The notes beneath the pieces are model-generated. The model did no database searches and had not been told where the DNA came from. It saw only the letters and a list, made by a program, of their open reading frames with translations. The position numbers and the translations under genes were made by a program. Of a stretch of 44,462 nt of DNA, positions 8,952 through 18,280 are shown piece after piece; within the stretch, counting starts at the first letter, position 1, and the number at the start of each line of letters is the position of its first letter. Source of the DNA: Micavibrio sp. (GTDB taxonomy: Bacteria > Pseudomonadota > Alphaproteobacteria > UBA9219); contig DYDA01000018.1 of NCBI GenBank assembly GCA_020718105.1, positions 1 to 44,462 on the forward strand. The letters run 5' to 3'.

Positions 8952-10094
8952 TTATTCGTCCCGCTCTTGACCCGCCCGCGCCTTCACGCTCGCGGATTTC
9001 AGCTGGCCACAGGCGGCCATGATGTCGCGGCCACGGGGGGTGCGGATGGGGCTGGCATAACCTGCGCGGTTGACGATATCGCCAAACTTTTGAATTGTCG
9101 CGTCGTCCGAACATTCATACGGGCTGCCGGGCCATGGGTTATAGGGCAGCAGGTTGATCTTGGCCGGAATGCCTTCCAAAAGCTTCACCAGCGCCCGCGC
9201 ATCAGCGGGACTGTCGTTCACACCCTTGAGCATCACATATTCAAACGTAATGCGCCGCGCGTTCGTCGCCGCCGGATAATCGCGGCACGCTTGGATAAGG
9301 TCGGCAATCGGGTATTTCTTATTCAGCGGAATAAGCACATCGCGCACCTCATCCGTCACGGCGTGCAAACTGATCGCCAGATTGACGCCCAGCTCCTCGC
9401 CACAGCGGCGGATCATCGGCACAACGCCAGAGGTGGACAGCGTGATCCGGCGCTTGCCAATCGCAAGGCCGCCTTCGTCCATAATGATCTTCAGCGCCTT
9501 GGCGACGTTCGCATAGTTGAACAAAGGCTCGCCCATGCCCATCAACACAATGTTGGACAGCATACGCTTTTCAAGGTCGGGGATTTTCCATTCGTTCAAA
9601 ACATCCCTTGCCAGCATCACCTGCATAAGAATCTCGGACGCATCCAGATTGCGCACAAGGCGCATCGTTCCCGTGTGGCAAAAGCTGCATTTGTTCGTGC
9701 AACCGACTTGACAGGAAACGCAGAGCGCGCCGCGATCTTCTTCGGGAATATAGACGGCCTCAACCTCATGCCCGTCGGGCATCGCAAGAAGCCACTTGCG
9801 CGAGCCATCCACCGACACGGGCGCGGCGCTAACGGTTGGCCGCCCCACAGCAAAATGCGCGGCGATCTTTTCCCGCGCTGGCTTGGCCAGCGTGGTGATG
9901 TCCATCACGTCGCGTGCGCCGTGGCAGTATAGCGCCGTCCACAGTTGCTTGGCGCGAAAAGCCTCTAGGCCCAGCGCGGCCATCTCGACCTTCAACTCAT
10001 CCATCGTCAGGCCGACAAGGTTGCGTTTGCCGTCAATCAGGGTTTCGGCAGGCTCAAACCGCGCCGCATGGCCAAGGATGTTATCGGTGTTCAT
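8952..10094 (-). CDS. rlmN: 23S rRNA A2503 / tRNA A37 C2-methyltransferase
   Basis: 380 residues. Radical-SAM enzyme that methylates A2503 of 23S rRNA and A37 of some tRNAs. The cluster motif CxxxCxxC is Cys132, Cys136 and Cys139 in CTNKCSFC. The C-terminal methyl-carrying cysteine is in MAACGQL. Other family strings are GMGEPLFNY and [13 protein letters not shown] 10094 ([15 protein letters not shown]) is used because the open frame upstream overlaps brnA. It is flanked by two toxin-antitoxin modules on the same strand, 13 bases after brnA and 41 bases before higB. Its final 46 bases are repeated beyond higA. Confidence 0.96.
   Translation of the reverse strand: MNTDNILGHAARFEPAETLIDGKRNLVGLTMDELKVEMAALGLEAFRAKQLWTALYCHGARDVMDITTLAKPAREKIAAHFAVGRPTVSAAPVSVDGSRKWLLAMPDGHEVEAVYIPEEDRGALCVSCQVGCTNKCSFCHTGTMRLVRNLDASEILMQVMLARDVLNEWKIPDLEKRMLSNIVLMGMGEPLFNYANVAKALKIIMDEGGLAIGKRRITLSTSGVVPMIRRCGEELGVNLAISLHAVTDEVRDVLIPLNKKYPIADLIQACRDYPAATNARRITFEYVMLKGVNDSPADARALVKLLEGIPAKINLLPYNPWPGSPYECSDDATIQKFGDIVNRAGYASPIRTPRGRDIMAACGQLKSASVKARAGQERDE
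8953..8998. repeat. Direct repeat at the rlmN 3' end, proximal copy
   Basis: The last 46 bases of rlmN (codons for [15 protein letters not shown] and the stop) recur at 8267-8312 with six mismatches. The arrangement resembles the attL/attR-like duplication left when a cassette inserts at a gene's 3' end. Confidence 0.75.
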
Positions 10095-10107
10095 GGATTT
10101 TCTATTT

Positions 10108-10380
10108 TTAATGCGCCGCTTCGACGAAAGCCTTAAGAACACGCCCAATGCGCGTTTGCCAACCCGCGCCTTTAGATTTGAAAAAAGCCAAGACGTCATC
10201 ATCAAGCCGAATACTCACCGGCGTTTTTGTTGACCCTGCTGGCCTTCCCCCACTTTTGCGATAATCCGCCGCAAGCTTGGGCAAAACTTCGCGCATCGGG
10301 CGAGCTCGCCCAAAATCGGCACGCGTCAATTCTCTGACTTCGCCAGCCTTATCCGTCAATGGATTCTGTTTCTTCTTCAT
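10108..10380 (-). CDS. brnA: BrnA-type antitoxin
   Basis: 90 residues. The C-terminal half has the ribbon-helix-helix pattern of Brn[24 protein letters not shown], then [20 protein letters not shown]. The start at ATG 10380 ([13 protein letters not shown]) lies within the end of brnT, with a 32-base overlap, the usual brnTA arrangement. BrnA binds BrnT and autorepresses the pair. The rlmN start is 13 bases downstream, so rlmN might share its transcript. Confidence 0.9.
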   Translation of the reverse strand: MKKKQNPLTDKAGEVRELTRADFGRARPMREVLPKLAADYRKSGGRPAGSTKTPVSIRLDDDVLAFFKSKGAGWQTRIGRVLKAFVEAAH

Positions 10381-10633
10381 AATAGCAAACCTCCCTTCGA
10401 TTGGCCTTGCGTAAACTGATAACACGAAGCCCGCCCTCAATCGGCGTAAAACATAGAACATGAAGACGTCCATCGATGCGCCAATAAGCCACAAAACGCC
10501 TTTCCGGATAATCTTTCCGCTCGTCCTCTTCAACCAAGGCAGCATCAAAATCAAAGAGCTTGGCACGCTCAAAAGAAATTCCACGTTCACGGATATTGCG
10601 AAGATTTTTATTCTCGCCCCAAGTGAACTTCAT
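10349..10633 (-). CDS. brnT: BrnT-type ribonuclease toxin
   Basis: 94 residues. Matches BrnT, a RelE-fold ribonuclease: FTWGENKNLRNIRERGISFE at the start, ERRFVAYWRIDGRLHVLCFT in the middle, and the family signature [19 protein letters not shown] near the end. The gene lies between the ialB-like gene and rlmN, which are often direct neighbours in alphaproteobacteria. The module therefore looks like an insertion into that pair. Confidence 0.9.
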   Translation of the reverse strand: MKFTWGENKNLRNIRERGISFERAKLFDFDAALVEEDERKDYPERRFVAYWRIDGRLHVLCFTPIEGGLRVISLRKANRREVCYYEEETESIDG

Positions 10634-10717
10634 TTAAATTGTATATACAAAAACACAAACCACGTCAAGCGTGAAACCATAAGCCCACGATCTTCAGAGA
10701 CTTTATCAAAAGTTGCG

Positions 10718-11341
10718 TTATGGCGTTTTTTTGACCGTTTTAGGGGTCGTTTTCGTGCTCTTTTTGACCTCTTTCGGGGGCGTTTGAGCCGGTTTTTGAA
10801 CCGCCGTTTTGGGTTTGGTCACCTCAAGCCCGCACGCCTTGCCGATGGCATAATACGCATCCCCTGCGCCTTTCAAATTGACATGATCGGCCAGCGCTGC
10901 ACCGGAAGCCAGCGTGCCCGTTAGCGTCGCGGTTTGTCCCGTCCGCAGCGCGGCAGCAAGGGCATGATCCGTTGCGCTATCACGCGACCACGCCGTGTCG
11001 TCTTGGGTAAACAGATCGAACTTTTTGACGCCGATTTGAACCGACACATCGCTGGCGGGTTTGAACCTTGCGCCTGCGGCATAACTCACAACATCCAGTG
11101 CGCCTTCAGAAGGACGCTGCGTAATCATCAAAACAATATCGCCACGTTTGGCTTTCTTCTCGCCCTTTTTAACAGGCGGCTTGGCCGTGATGATCATATA
11201 GCAAATGGAAGCGTTGCCTTCCGTCAGCTGATAAGCTGACCAATAACCGAATTGGCCAAGACTTTGAGGGCCAGCCGCAAAAACGGGAGTCCCCAGCACC
11301 ACCCCAAAAACAAAGAAAAAGATAAACCATCGAATCATCAA
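10718..11341 (-). CDS. IalB-family (invasion-associated locus B) exported protein
   Basis: 207 residues. A signal peptide (residues 1-22, ending VFAA) leads into the IalB domain at about residues 24-170. Family strings are FGYWSAYQLTEG, CYMIITAKPP, RGDIVLMITQRPSEG, VQIGVKKFDLFTQDDTAWSRD and AYYAIGKACG. The last 35 residues are a Lys/Thr/Pro-rich tail (KKSTKTTPKTVKKTP), probably disordered or wall-interacting. IalB was named for erythrocyte invasion in Bartonella, but the family is widespread in non-pathogens and its molecular role is unclear. It lies 30 bases after the PBP gene, probably in the same transcript. Confidence 0.85.
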   Translation of the reverse strand: MMIRWFIFFFVFGVVLGTPVFAAGPQSLGQFGYWSAYQLTEGNASICYMIITAKPPVKKGEKKAKRGDIVLMITQRPSEGALDVVSYAAGARFKPASDVSVQIGVKKFDLFTQDDTAWSRDSATDHALAAALRTGQTATLTGTLASGAALADHVNLKGAGDAYYAIGKACGLEVTKPKTAVQKPAQTPPKEVKKSTKTTPKTVKKTP

Positions 11342-11371
11342 GAAAGCATACGGCAGAAAACAATGCTTTGT

Positions 11372-14300
11372 CTATTGCGGCAAAATATCCATCATCAGGT
11401 CTTGGTTCGATTCCGGCGGAACATAGGCAGGTTTGGGCGCTGCTTTAGGCTTGGGGGGATTCACGGGCTTTGGCTTTTCCAAAGCAGGCGGCGGCGTGAC
11501 AACGGCAGGAGTCTCTGGCGTGAGGGATGGAGCAGGCTCTGGCTGCTCTTTGGGTTTAGGCGCGGCAATGATGGGCTGCAACACGGGCGCAAGAGATTTA
11601 AGCATCTGCGCCGAAAGAGCGCTGGTGAACTTATAGTTGCCAGCCTCCTCCCCCGCCACATGCGCGGTCACCGTCCCAAAATATTTATCACCGATGAAAA
11701 AGACAATCGTGCCCGTTCTGTTCACGACGCGTGAGGAAATCAACCGATGCCCCGCGCCATATTCATCATAGCGATGATCGCCCGTCCCTGTCTTGCCACC
11801 GATCATCAACGGCTTGCCATCCTCATCAACATAAGCGCCACGCAGCCGCCGCGCCGTGCCGTTTTCAACCACCTCTATCATCGCGGCGCGAGCCACGCGA
11901 GCAATGGCAGGATCAAGCACACGCTCAATTTTATTCCCCGCAGGTTTTAAAACGGTTTCAAACGGCGTGCCCGTCGCAAATTGCAGCGTTTCAAAACGCT
12001 GCAACGGCTTGCGCAACCCATCGTTCAGCAAGATGCCCGCCAACTCCGCCAACGCGCCCGGCCTATCCGCCGAGCTGCCGATCGATGTCGCAAAGCTAGG
12101 CACAAGTTTATCGAAAGGATAACCCAAACGCGCCCAGCGTTGTTGAATGCGGGCGAAAGCGTCCAACTCTAATAAAATACGAATGCGCGTGTCCTGCGCT
12201 CCCTTTTTCTTAGGATGGAAAAGCCACGCATAACTTTCAAGGCGAATAGGTTTACTCACCGCCATAATGGCGCTACGCGAAGCGGTGGGGTTCGCCAACT
12301 TATAGGCCACAAGCCAAAGCTCTAACGGGTTGATGCCCGTGATATAGCCGCGATCCGCAAGGTTATAACGATCCACTGGATAGGAATCATAAAGTTTGCG
12401 TAAGCGCTCTGCATCCAAAGGCACGGGCACAGCCTGTTTCATGTGCGCCACAAACGCGTCATAAGAAGCCTTAGGCAACAGTGAGCGAAAAAGGATAGCC
12501 CGCGAAGTCGCGCCCTTATGCGCGCGCTTGGTCGCTTTATCGATCATCTCGTCCGCGTTCAGCTTGGCGTAATCGGCAAGATATTTGTTCAGAAATGTCA
12601 TGCCTTCTTTATCCGCATAACGCTCAAGATAGTCTTTGCGTGCAGGATGGTCAGGATCGCTCAGAAGTTCCTGCTTCGTTTGCTGACCTTGCGCGATGGT
12701 ATAATTCACGATGTCGCGCATCAAACGGATAAACACAAGATTCACGGAATCGCGCATCGCCTCACGCAAATCCATAATGCGATAATCTTCCGCTTTATCA
12801 AAATTCACGAATGTCATCGCGCCGCCGCCCGTGAAGAACGTCTCGCCAGCGTTGCCGGAATACTTGCGATCCATCGCGGCTTGCAGCATTTCATCGAGCG
12901 ATGCATCGGGGTGCGAGGAAAGCCACACCGTCGCCCACGAAGTCAAAACGTCGGGGGCTTCCTCTGTCAGGTCTTTGAGATCCTCAACCGATAAGCCTGC
13001 ATAACGGCGATAAAGCTCCCCAACGATTTCAAGATAGGTGATCAGCGTGCGCAATTTGGCCGTTGAGCCTAAATCCAGTTTACCGCCTTCATTCATATCC
13101 AAAGGCGCATCGATATTATCGGCCTGAACGCGCAGTTTATTGCCATCGGCACCGCGCTCATACAGCAAAACGCTCCAATTGATTTTGGTCAGATCATTGG
13201 CGGTATCAAGAAGGCGAAAGCCATACATGCCAATCGCCTTGACGTGTTCAGGGTCGCCCATTTTTTTCAAAAACGCAGTCACGCCTTTTTGCGCTTCTTG
13301 ATCCAGCGTGCTGCTGGCCGTCAAATCCAGACGATCCAGCTCATACAAATTGCGAAGCCCCAGCATTTTTAAAAGATGAGAGCGCAGAGCGTTCGTCGCC
13401 TTTTGATCCAGAAAAGCCATAGAAGGCGAAGGGGGCGGCTCTGGCAAAAAACGGAAAGAAGCCGCCCGCGTCGCATCGCGCAGCGCCACGGAAATCACGC
13501 CCGCCTTCGTCAGATTTTCCAGTGTTTGATCCGTAAGATCATCCAGCGCCGTCCGATCCGTCAGCAAATAGTATGTAGGGCGACGCTGTGAAAGAATAAG
13601 CCCTAAAGCCTCACGGTACGCTGTCGCCTTAAGCCGCAAGGAATCCTCATCCGTTTCCGGCAAGCCAAGCGCTGTCGTCATTTCCGGCAACGCGCGGCCA
13701 AACCAAGCCCACAGGCCATCACCGATGCTGTTAATTTCACCAAAGTTGGGGCGCGCACTAAGCGGCGTGCTGTTTAAATACTCTAACACAATGCGCTCAC
13801 GCGCGCCGCGCGTATCCGCGCCATCCAAATAAAGGCGCAAGCTGGCCGAAGCGATTTGCCGCAGCTTATCCGTAATGCCTGCCGTTTGCCCGCCTGGAGA
13901 AAAACGGAACTTCTCAATCTGTGTGGCCAGCGTGCTGCCGCCGCCTAAATTGATATTCGGCGCAAACAGTTTAAGCCCCTGCCCCAACGCGGCATAAAAG
14001 AAACGATCCCATTGAATGGCGGGGTTACGCGTGGCCACTTTATCAACCTTCAACAAATCGCGATCTTCAATAAAAAGGAGCGTATCGATCAGAAGCTTGG
14101 GAATGCTTTTGAAATCGGGAAAAATGTGCGAAGGATAATTGGCCTTATACAAAACGCTATCGGCGCGATCCCGCAGCATTAACCCAGCGTCAATTTTAGG
14201 CCTGTAAATCGGATAAAACCCTTTTTTGACCAGATCGTGATAAAGGGTGGACGTTCGCGCCTGCGCCGTGATGTGATAATCATAGCTTTCCAGAGTCTTC

Positions 14301-14629
14301 ATAAAAAAGGGCAGATAGCTATAGCCAAGACGCTGGTTGTAAGGCCCCGCATGAGGCGCCAAAAAGTCCTCAGCCGCGCCTTCTTTCACTTCATAGGTGA
14401 GCGCGGGGGCCAACGATGATAAATGCTCGGCCTGCATTTTTGACGTGCGAACTTCTTCACCGACAAAAAAACCAACCACACCGCCGAACCCCAATAAAAG
14501 CGCTAACGGCACAAGCCAGATAACTTGCGGCACGCGCATTTTATAAGGTCTATACGTTGGCGAACGTCCCCCTCGCTTCTTGGAAGCATGAGAGAGTTTA
14601 CCTTTATGCTTCGAGCGAGACGACGTCAT
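11372..14629 (-). CDS. Large class A penicillin-binding protein
   Basis: 1,085 residues. A basic cytoplasmic tail and one membrane anchor (about 36-57) precede a GT51 glycosyltransferase with catalytic Glu188 in EDRDL, GGSTLATQIEKF and IVLEYLNSTP. The transpeptidase domain has Ser522 in the STAK motif, SVN at 628-630 and KTGTGD from 946. SVN to KTG is about 318 residues, far longer than the 126 in E. coli PBP1b, implying a large helical insertion at roughly 640-880. The last 80 residues are Pro/Lys/Ala rich. It should polymerise and cross-link peptidoglycan. It follows hisS by 27 bases and precedes the ialB-like gene by 30. Confidence 0.9.
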   Translation of the reverse strand: MTSSRSKHKGKLSHASKKRGGRSPTYRPYKMRVPQVIWLVPLALLLGFGGVVGFFVGEEVRTSKMQAEHLSSLAPALTYEVKEGAAEDFLAPHAGPYNQRLGYSYLPFFMKTLESYDYHITAQARTSTLYHDLVKKGFYPIYRPKIDAGLMLRDRADSVLYKANYPSHIFPDFKSIPKLLIDTLLFIEDRDLLKVDKVATRNPAIQWDRFFYAALGQGLKLFAPNINLGGGSTLATQIEKFRFSPGGQTAGITDKLRQIASASLRLYLDGADTRGARERIVLEYLNSTPLSARPNFGEINSIGDGLWAWFGRALPEMTTALGLPETDEDSLRLKATAYREALGLILSQRRPTYYLLTDRTALDDLTDQTLENLTKAGVISVALRDATRAASFRFLPEPPPSPSMAFLDQKATNALRSHLLKMLGLRNLYELDRLDLTASSTLDQEAQKGVTAFLKKMGDPEHVKAIGMYGFRLLDTANDLTKINWSVLLYERGADGNKLRVQADNIDAPLDMNEGGKLDLGSTAKLRTLITYLEIVGELYRRYAGLSVEDLKDLTEEAPDVLTSWATVWLSSHPDASLDEMLQAAMDRKYSGNAGETFFTGGGAMTFVNFDKAEDYRIMDLREAMRDSVNLVFIRLMRDIVNYTIAQGQQTKQELLSDPDHPARKDYLERYADKEGMTFLNKYLADYAKLNADEMIDKATKRAHKGATSRAILFRSLLPKASYDAFVAHMKQAVPVPLDAERLRKLYDSYPVDRYNLADRGYITGINPLELWLVAYKLANPTASRSAIMAVSKPIRLESYAWLFHPKKKGAQDTRIRILLELDAFARIQQRWARLGYPFDKLVPSFATSIGSSADRPGALAELAGILLNDGLRKPLQRFETLQFATGTPFETVLKPAGNKIERVLDPAIARVARAAMIEVVENGTARRLRGAYVDEDGKPLMIGGKTGTGDHRYDEYGAGHRLISSRVVNRTGTIVFFIGDKYFGTVTAHVAGEEAGNYKFTSALSAQMLKSLAPVLQPIIAAPKPKEQPEPAPSLTPETPAVVTPPPALEKPKPVNPPKPKAAPKPAYVPPESNQDLMMDILPQ

Positions 14630-14656
14630 ACTCCAAAAACCTGCATCGTTAAAAAA

Positions 14657-16006
14657 TCAAACAGTCAACAACGTACGAAGCGTTGCAGCCAGATCAGCGC
14701 GCCGGACTTCATGCTGTTCTTTCTTGGCCAGCACTTTCACCAAAACCGTTCCCGCCGCCGCCTCGGTCGCGCCGAACAGAATGGCAAGCGGCATACCTGC
14801 CTTATCCGCGTATTTAAGCTGCTTATCAAGCTTGGCCGGTTCAAGATAATTTTCAACCGAAAAGCCCGCACCGCGAAGCTCTGCGCCCAAGGCCAGATAG
14901 TCCGCCGCAAGAGCCGGTTCAAGTTGTGTGATAAGCGCCTGCGTCGTGTGAGGCACCGGCGGCAACAGATTCAGCGAAGCCAATTGCTCATAAAGACGTG
15001 TCGCGCCGATGGACAACCCCACGCCTGGCAATTTAGATTTTGTGTAAAGCCCCGCCAGATTTTCATAACGTCCACCTGAGCATACACTGCCAATTTCGGG
15101 GTGAGCGTCAATCAGCGTTTCGTAAACCGTGCCCGTGTAATAGTCGAGGCCTCTTGCAATCGCGAGGTTGATGCGCGTGCGCGCCTCCGGCACGCCAAGA
15201 GCGCGAAGCGCTGTCACCATCGTGGTGATTTCGGCCAGCCCTTCTTGGAATAAAGCGTTATCAACCTTCAATTCCCTCAGCGCCGCCAGCATAGCCTCTT
15301 TACTGCCCTTCAGCGCCACAAGCTGCAACAGCTTGCCCGCTACCCCATCGGCCACGCCAAGAGCAACCATCGCGGCGCGAACTTTATCCTCGCCGATCTT
15401 GTCCAGCTTATCAATCTCGCGCAGCGCCAGTTTTTGCGCCTCGCCATCGCTGACGCCCCACGCTTCCAGCAACCCCAAAAGGATTTTGCGATTGCTAAAG
15501 TGAATGGTGAAATCGCCGATGCCAAGCTCGGTAAAAATCTGCACGATGATGGCGGGAAGCTCAGCATCATAAGCAGGATCCAGCTTATCCTTGCCAATCA
15601 CGTCAATGTCGGCCTGATAAAACTCACGCATACGCCCTTTTTGAGGACGCTCGCCGCGATAGGAACGCTGAATCTGATAGCGGCGGAAAGGAAAAGCCAA
15701 TTCGCGCTCATGCTGCGCGACATAACGCGCAAGCGGAACCGTCAAATCAAAGCGCAAGGCCATGTCCGGCGCGTGCCCTTGCTGAATCGCGCCCGTCGAT
15801 TGCACAAAGTAAACCTGCTTTTCCGTCTCGCCGCCCGATTTAGTCAGGATAATATCCTTCAACTCAAACACAGGCGTTTCAACCTGCACAAAGCCAAACC
15901 GCTCATACCCGCGCCGGATCACGTCCAACATATGCTGGAAAACCATTTGATCACGGGGCAAAAGTTCAAGCGTGCCGGACGGCGTGCGGGGCTGGATAAG
16001 GGACAT
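14657..16006 (-). CDS. hisS: Histidyl-tRNA synthetase
   Basis: 449 residues. Charges tRNA-His. Class II features in order: motif 2 around GRMREFYQADIDVIG, histidine-binding motifs RGLDYYTGTVYE and GGRYENLAGLY, motif 3 around GLSIGATRLYE, and an anticodon-binding alpha/beta domain from about residue 350. The start MSLIQPRTPSGTLELLPRDQ aligns with the family. Divergent from pyrC, leaving about 130 AT-rich bases for both promoters. A TATACT at 16104-16109 could be a -10 box for pyrC, but no good -35 accompanies it. Confidence 0.96.
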   Translation of the reverse strand: MSLIQPRTPSGTLELLPRDQMVFQHMLDVIRRGYERFGFVQVETPVFELKDIILTKSGGETEKQVYFVQSTGAIQQGHAPDMALRFDLTVPLARYVAQHERELAFPFRRYQIQRSYRGERPQKGRMREFYQADIDVIGKDKLDPAYDAELPAIIVQIFTELGIGDFTIHFSNRKILLGLLEAWGVSDGEAQKLALREIDKLDKIGEDKVRAAMVALGVADGVAGKLLQLVALKGSKEAMLAALRELKVDNALFQEGLAEITTMVTALRALGVPEARTRINLAIARGLDYYTGTVYETLIDAHPEIGSVCSGGRYENLAGLYTKSKLPGVGLSIGATRLYEQLASLNLLPPVPHTTQALITQLEPALAADYLALGAELRGAGFSVENYLEPAKLDKQLKYADKAGMPLAILFGATEAAAGTVLVKVLAKKEQHEVRRADLAATLRTLLTV

Positions 16007-16140
16007 GAGGCAAAAACTCTGTTGATGTTAAAAGATGTTACACCCTATTTATAGCTGCCTCTTCCCTTTTTAACCAATCTCTTTTTTCTGTTTATTTTTA
16101 GTTTATACTCCTAACGAATCTCTCCTGAAAGTCCTTGCCC

Positions 16141-17217
16141 ATGCCCCCTCTCCAGACTCTTACGATCCCCAAGCCCGACGACTGGCACCTGCATTTGCGC
16201 GATGGCGCGATGCTAAAGGCCGTTTTGCCCTACACAGCGCAGCATTTTGCCCGCGCCGTCGTCATGCCCAACTTAAAGCCAGCCATCACAACCACGGCAG
16301 CCGCAGCAGCCTATCGTGAGCGGATACGTGAGGCTCTCCCCCCCCATATGACCTTTACGCCGCTAATGACGGCCTATCTGACGGATACCACCAATCCTGA
16401 TGACCTAGAGCGCGGCTATAACGAGGGCGTTCTTTTCGCGGCCAAGCTTTATCCCGCTGGAGCGACAACCAACTCCGATCAAGGCGTGACGGATATGCAG
16501 GCCATCTCGTCCATCCTTGACCGTCTGCAAAAGATTGGCATGCCCCTTCTTATTCATGGCGAAGTGGCCGATCCTGCCGTTGATTTTTTTGATCGTGAGG
16601 CCGTGTTTATCGATCGCGTCCTTATTCCCCTGCGCCGCAATTTCCCTGCTCTTAAAATCGTGATGGAGCATATCACCACGCGCTATGCCGCCAACTATAT
16701 CGTCAGCGAAGCACAAGGCAGCGCGGGCAAACTGGCCGCCACAATCACCGCGCATCATATGAGGATCAACCGTAACGCCCTGTTTGAAAGCGGCCTCAAT
16801 CCTCACCATTTCTGCCTGCCTGTTGCCAAACGGGAAGAGGATCGTCAAGCCGTTGTGATGGCCGCCACATCGGGCGCTTCCATGTTCTTTGCCGGAACCG
16901 ATTCCGCACCCCATCCGCGCATGGCCAAAGAATCTTCTCATGGCTTGGGCGGCATCTTCTCAGCCCCCAACGCGCTCGCGCTTTATGCTGAAGTTTTTGA
17001 AAACGCAGGCGCGTTGGATCGTCTTGAGAATTTCCTCAGCCTCAACGGACCCGCCTTTTATGGCCTTCCCGTTAATGCGGCTTCGCTAAAGCTTGAGAAG
17101 CTTTCAGCGCCGATGGAACCTCTTAAGTCGATTTTAACGGAAGAAGCGCAAGAAATAGTGGCCTTCCCCACCGAATCGCACCTTTCTTGGCGCGTTACCC
17201 CAAAAGAACCCCTGTAG
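16141..17217 (+). CDS. pyrC: Dihydroorotase, class II
   Basis: 358 residues. Interconverts carbamoyl-aspartate and dihydroorotate in pyrimidine synthesis. Binuclear-metal site: His16 and His18 in HLHLRDG, carboxylated Lys102 in AAKLYPA, histidines in LIHGEV and MEHITT, and Asp254 in GTDSAPHP. The match to E. coli PyrC runs the whole length (TTNSDQGVTD, CLPVAKRE, GPAFYGLPVN). ATG 16141 is chosen, since a TTG two codons earlier is less likely. The next gene starts only seven bases downstream, so pyrC and the two ATPase genes are probably one transcript. Confidence 0.96.
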   Translation: MPPLQTLTIPKPDDWHLHLRDGAMLKAVLPYTAQHFARAVVMPNLKPAITTTAAAAAYRERIREALPPHMTFTPLMTAYLTDTTNPDDLERGYNEGVLFAAKLYPAGATTNSDQGVTDMQAISSILDRLQKIGMPLLIHGEVADPAVDFFDREAVFIDRVLIPLRRNFPALKIVMEHITTRYAANYIVSEAQGSAGKLAATITAHHMRINRNALFESGLNPHHFCLPVAKREEDRQAVVMAATSGASMFFAGTDSAPHPRMAKESSHGLGGIFSAPNALALYAEVFENAGALDRLENFLSLNGPAFYGLPVNAASLKLEKLSAPMEPLKSILTEEAQEIVAFPTESHLSWRVTPKEPL

Positions 17218-17224
17218 GTTTCCT

Positions 17225-18259
17225 ATGTCGCCCCGAATCAACGACCTACCCTTTATCGATCTTTATGTCCGCCTTGATGGATCAGAGGCGCCTATGTATC
17301 GCGCCCGTGAGCGCGGCAACAGCACCTATAATCAACTTGTCCCGACCGAGTTCGTCCCCGCCGTTGAACAATTTGGCGTCATGATCCGTGCCGAAATGCA
17401 AAATGTTTCCGACACAACATTGACCTATGAAGGGATGCGTTGTCGTCTTTCCAAACAGGTCATGGCTGATGGAACCCTATGGGCTTGCGCACGGCAGATT
17501 AATTCTGAACTGCCAGATATCAATAAGCTTGGCTTTGCCCCCCATATTTGTGGCCACCTGACTTCTTTAGGAAAACGCGAGGGGCTTATTATTGTGTCCG
17601 GCTCAGCCGGTCACGGCAAAACCACGACGGCGGCGGGTCTTTTAATCAATTTTATGAAATCTTATGGTGGGACGGCAATCACCATTGAGGATCCCGTCGA
17701 ATATATTCTTAAAGGCCGTCACGGCGATTTGGCGCAGTGTTTTCAAATTGAGGTGAAGGGTGACGATGAGTGGGCCCCAACGCTTAAACGCGCCTTACGT
17801 TGGGGGCCGCGTTATATCTTTGTCGGCGAAATCCGCACACCTCAAGCGGCTGAGCAACTTCTTCATGCGGCAACGACGGGGCACACCGTCATCACCACCT
17901 TACACGGCGGCATGCCCGAAGAGGCTTTAACAGGCCTTTTGTTCATGGCTGAACAATCCATGGGCAGCGGCGCAGCCGACATTCTGGCAGGTTGTTTAAC
18001 GGCGCTTTTGCACCAAACCATGAAAGAGGACGGCCCCTTTGTTCGCTATCTCTTTACCGAAGAGAATGCGCCCGGCGATCCCATCCGCTCGCTCATCCGC
18101 GAGAACAAAATCGGCATGATGTCCACCTATATTGATCGCATCGCTGCGCGTCTTGCCAATCAACCCCTACCCTTAGGACAAGGCGTTCCGCATTCACAAA
18201 TGGGAGAGCCTAATGCGCCTCATGCGCCTCTTCCGCCGCTTCCCCCCATTCGCCGATAG
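17225..18259 (+). CDS. PilT/DotB-type secretion ATPase, first paralogue
   Basis: 344 residues. A short N-terminal domain (FIDLYVRLDG...) precedes a RecA-like ATPase with Walker A GSAGHGKTTT (Lys132), Asp box ITIEDPVEYIL, Walker B YIFVGEIR (Glu202) and His box GHTVITTLHGG. These belong to the GspE/PilT superfamily. The short N-domain and MRCRLSKQVM segment recall DotB/TraJ-like ATPases of type IVB secretion or conjugation, but PilT-type retraction is an alternative. The C-terminus is Pro-rich. No other pilus or secretion gene is in the window, so the partner machine is unknown. The second paralogue follows 21 bases later. Confidence 0.85.
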   Translation: MSPRINDLPFIDLYVRLDGSEAPMYRARERGNSTYNQLVPTEFVPAVEQFGVMIRAEMQNVSDTTLTYEGMRCRLSKQVMADGTLWACARQINSELPDINKLGFAPHICGHLTSLGKREGLIIVSGSAGHGKTTTAAGLLINFMKSYGGTAITIEDPVEYILKGRHGDLAQCFQIEVKGDDEWAPTLKRALRWGPRYIFVGEIRTPQAAEQLLHAATTGHTVITTLHGGMPEEALTGLLFMAEQSMGSGAADILAGCLTALLHQTMKEDGPFVRYLFTEENAPGDPIRSLIRENKIGMMSTYIDRIAARLANQPLPLGQGVPHSQMGEPNAPHAPLPPLPPIRR

Positions 18260-18280
18260 CCGTTAAAGGAGCCGTACCTC

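Noticed and set aside
8928-9932. 334-codon plus-strand frame
   Set aside because: Antisense to rlmN, with low-quality composition and no domain.
8298-10633. Prophage or integrative island carrying both TA modules
   Set aside because: No integrase, phage structural genes or tRNA site; the ancient gene rlmN lies between them.
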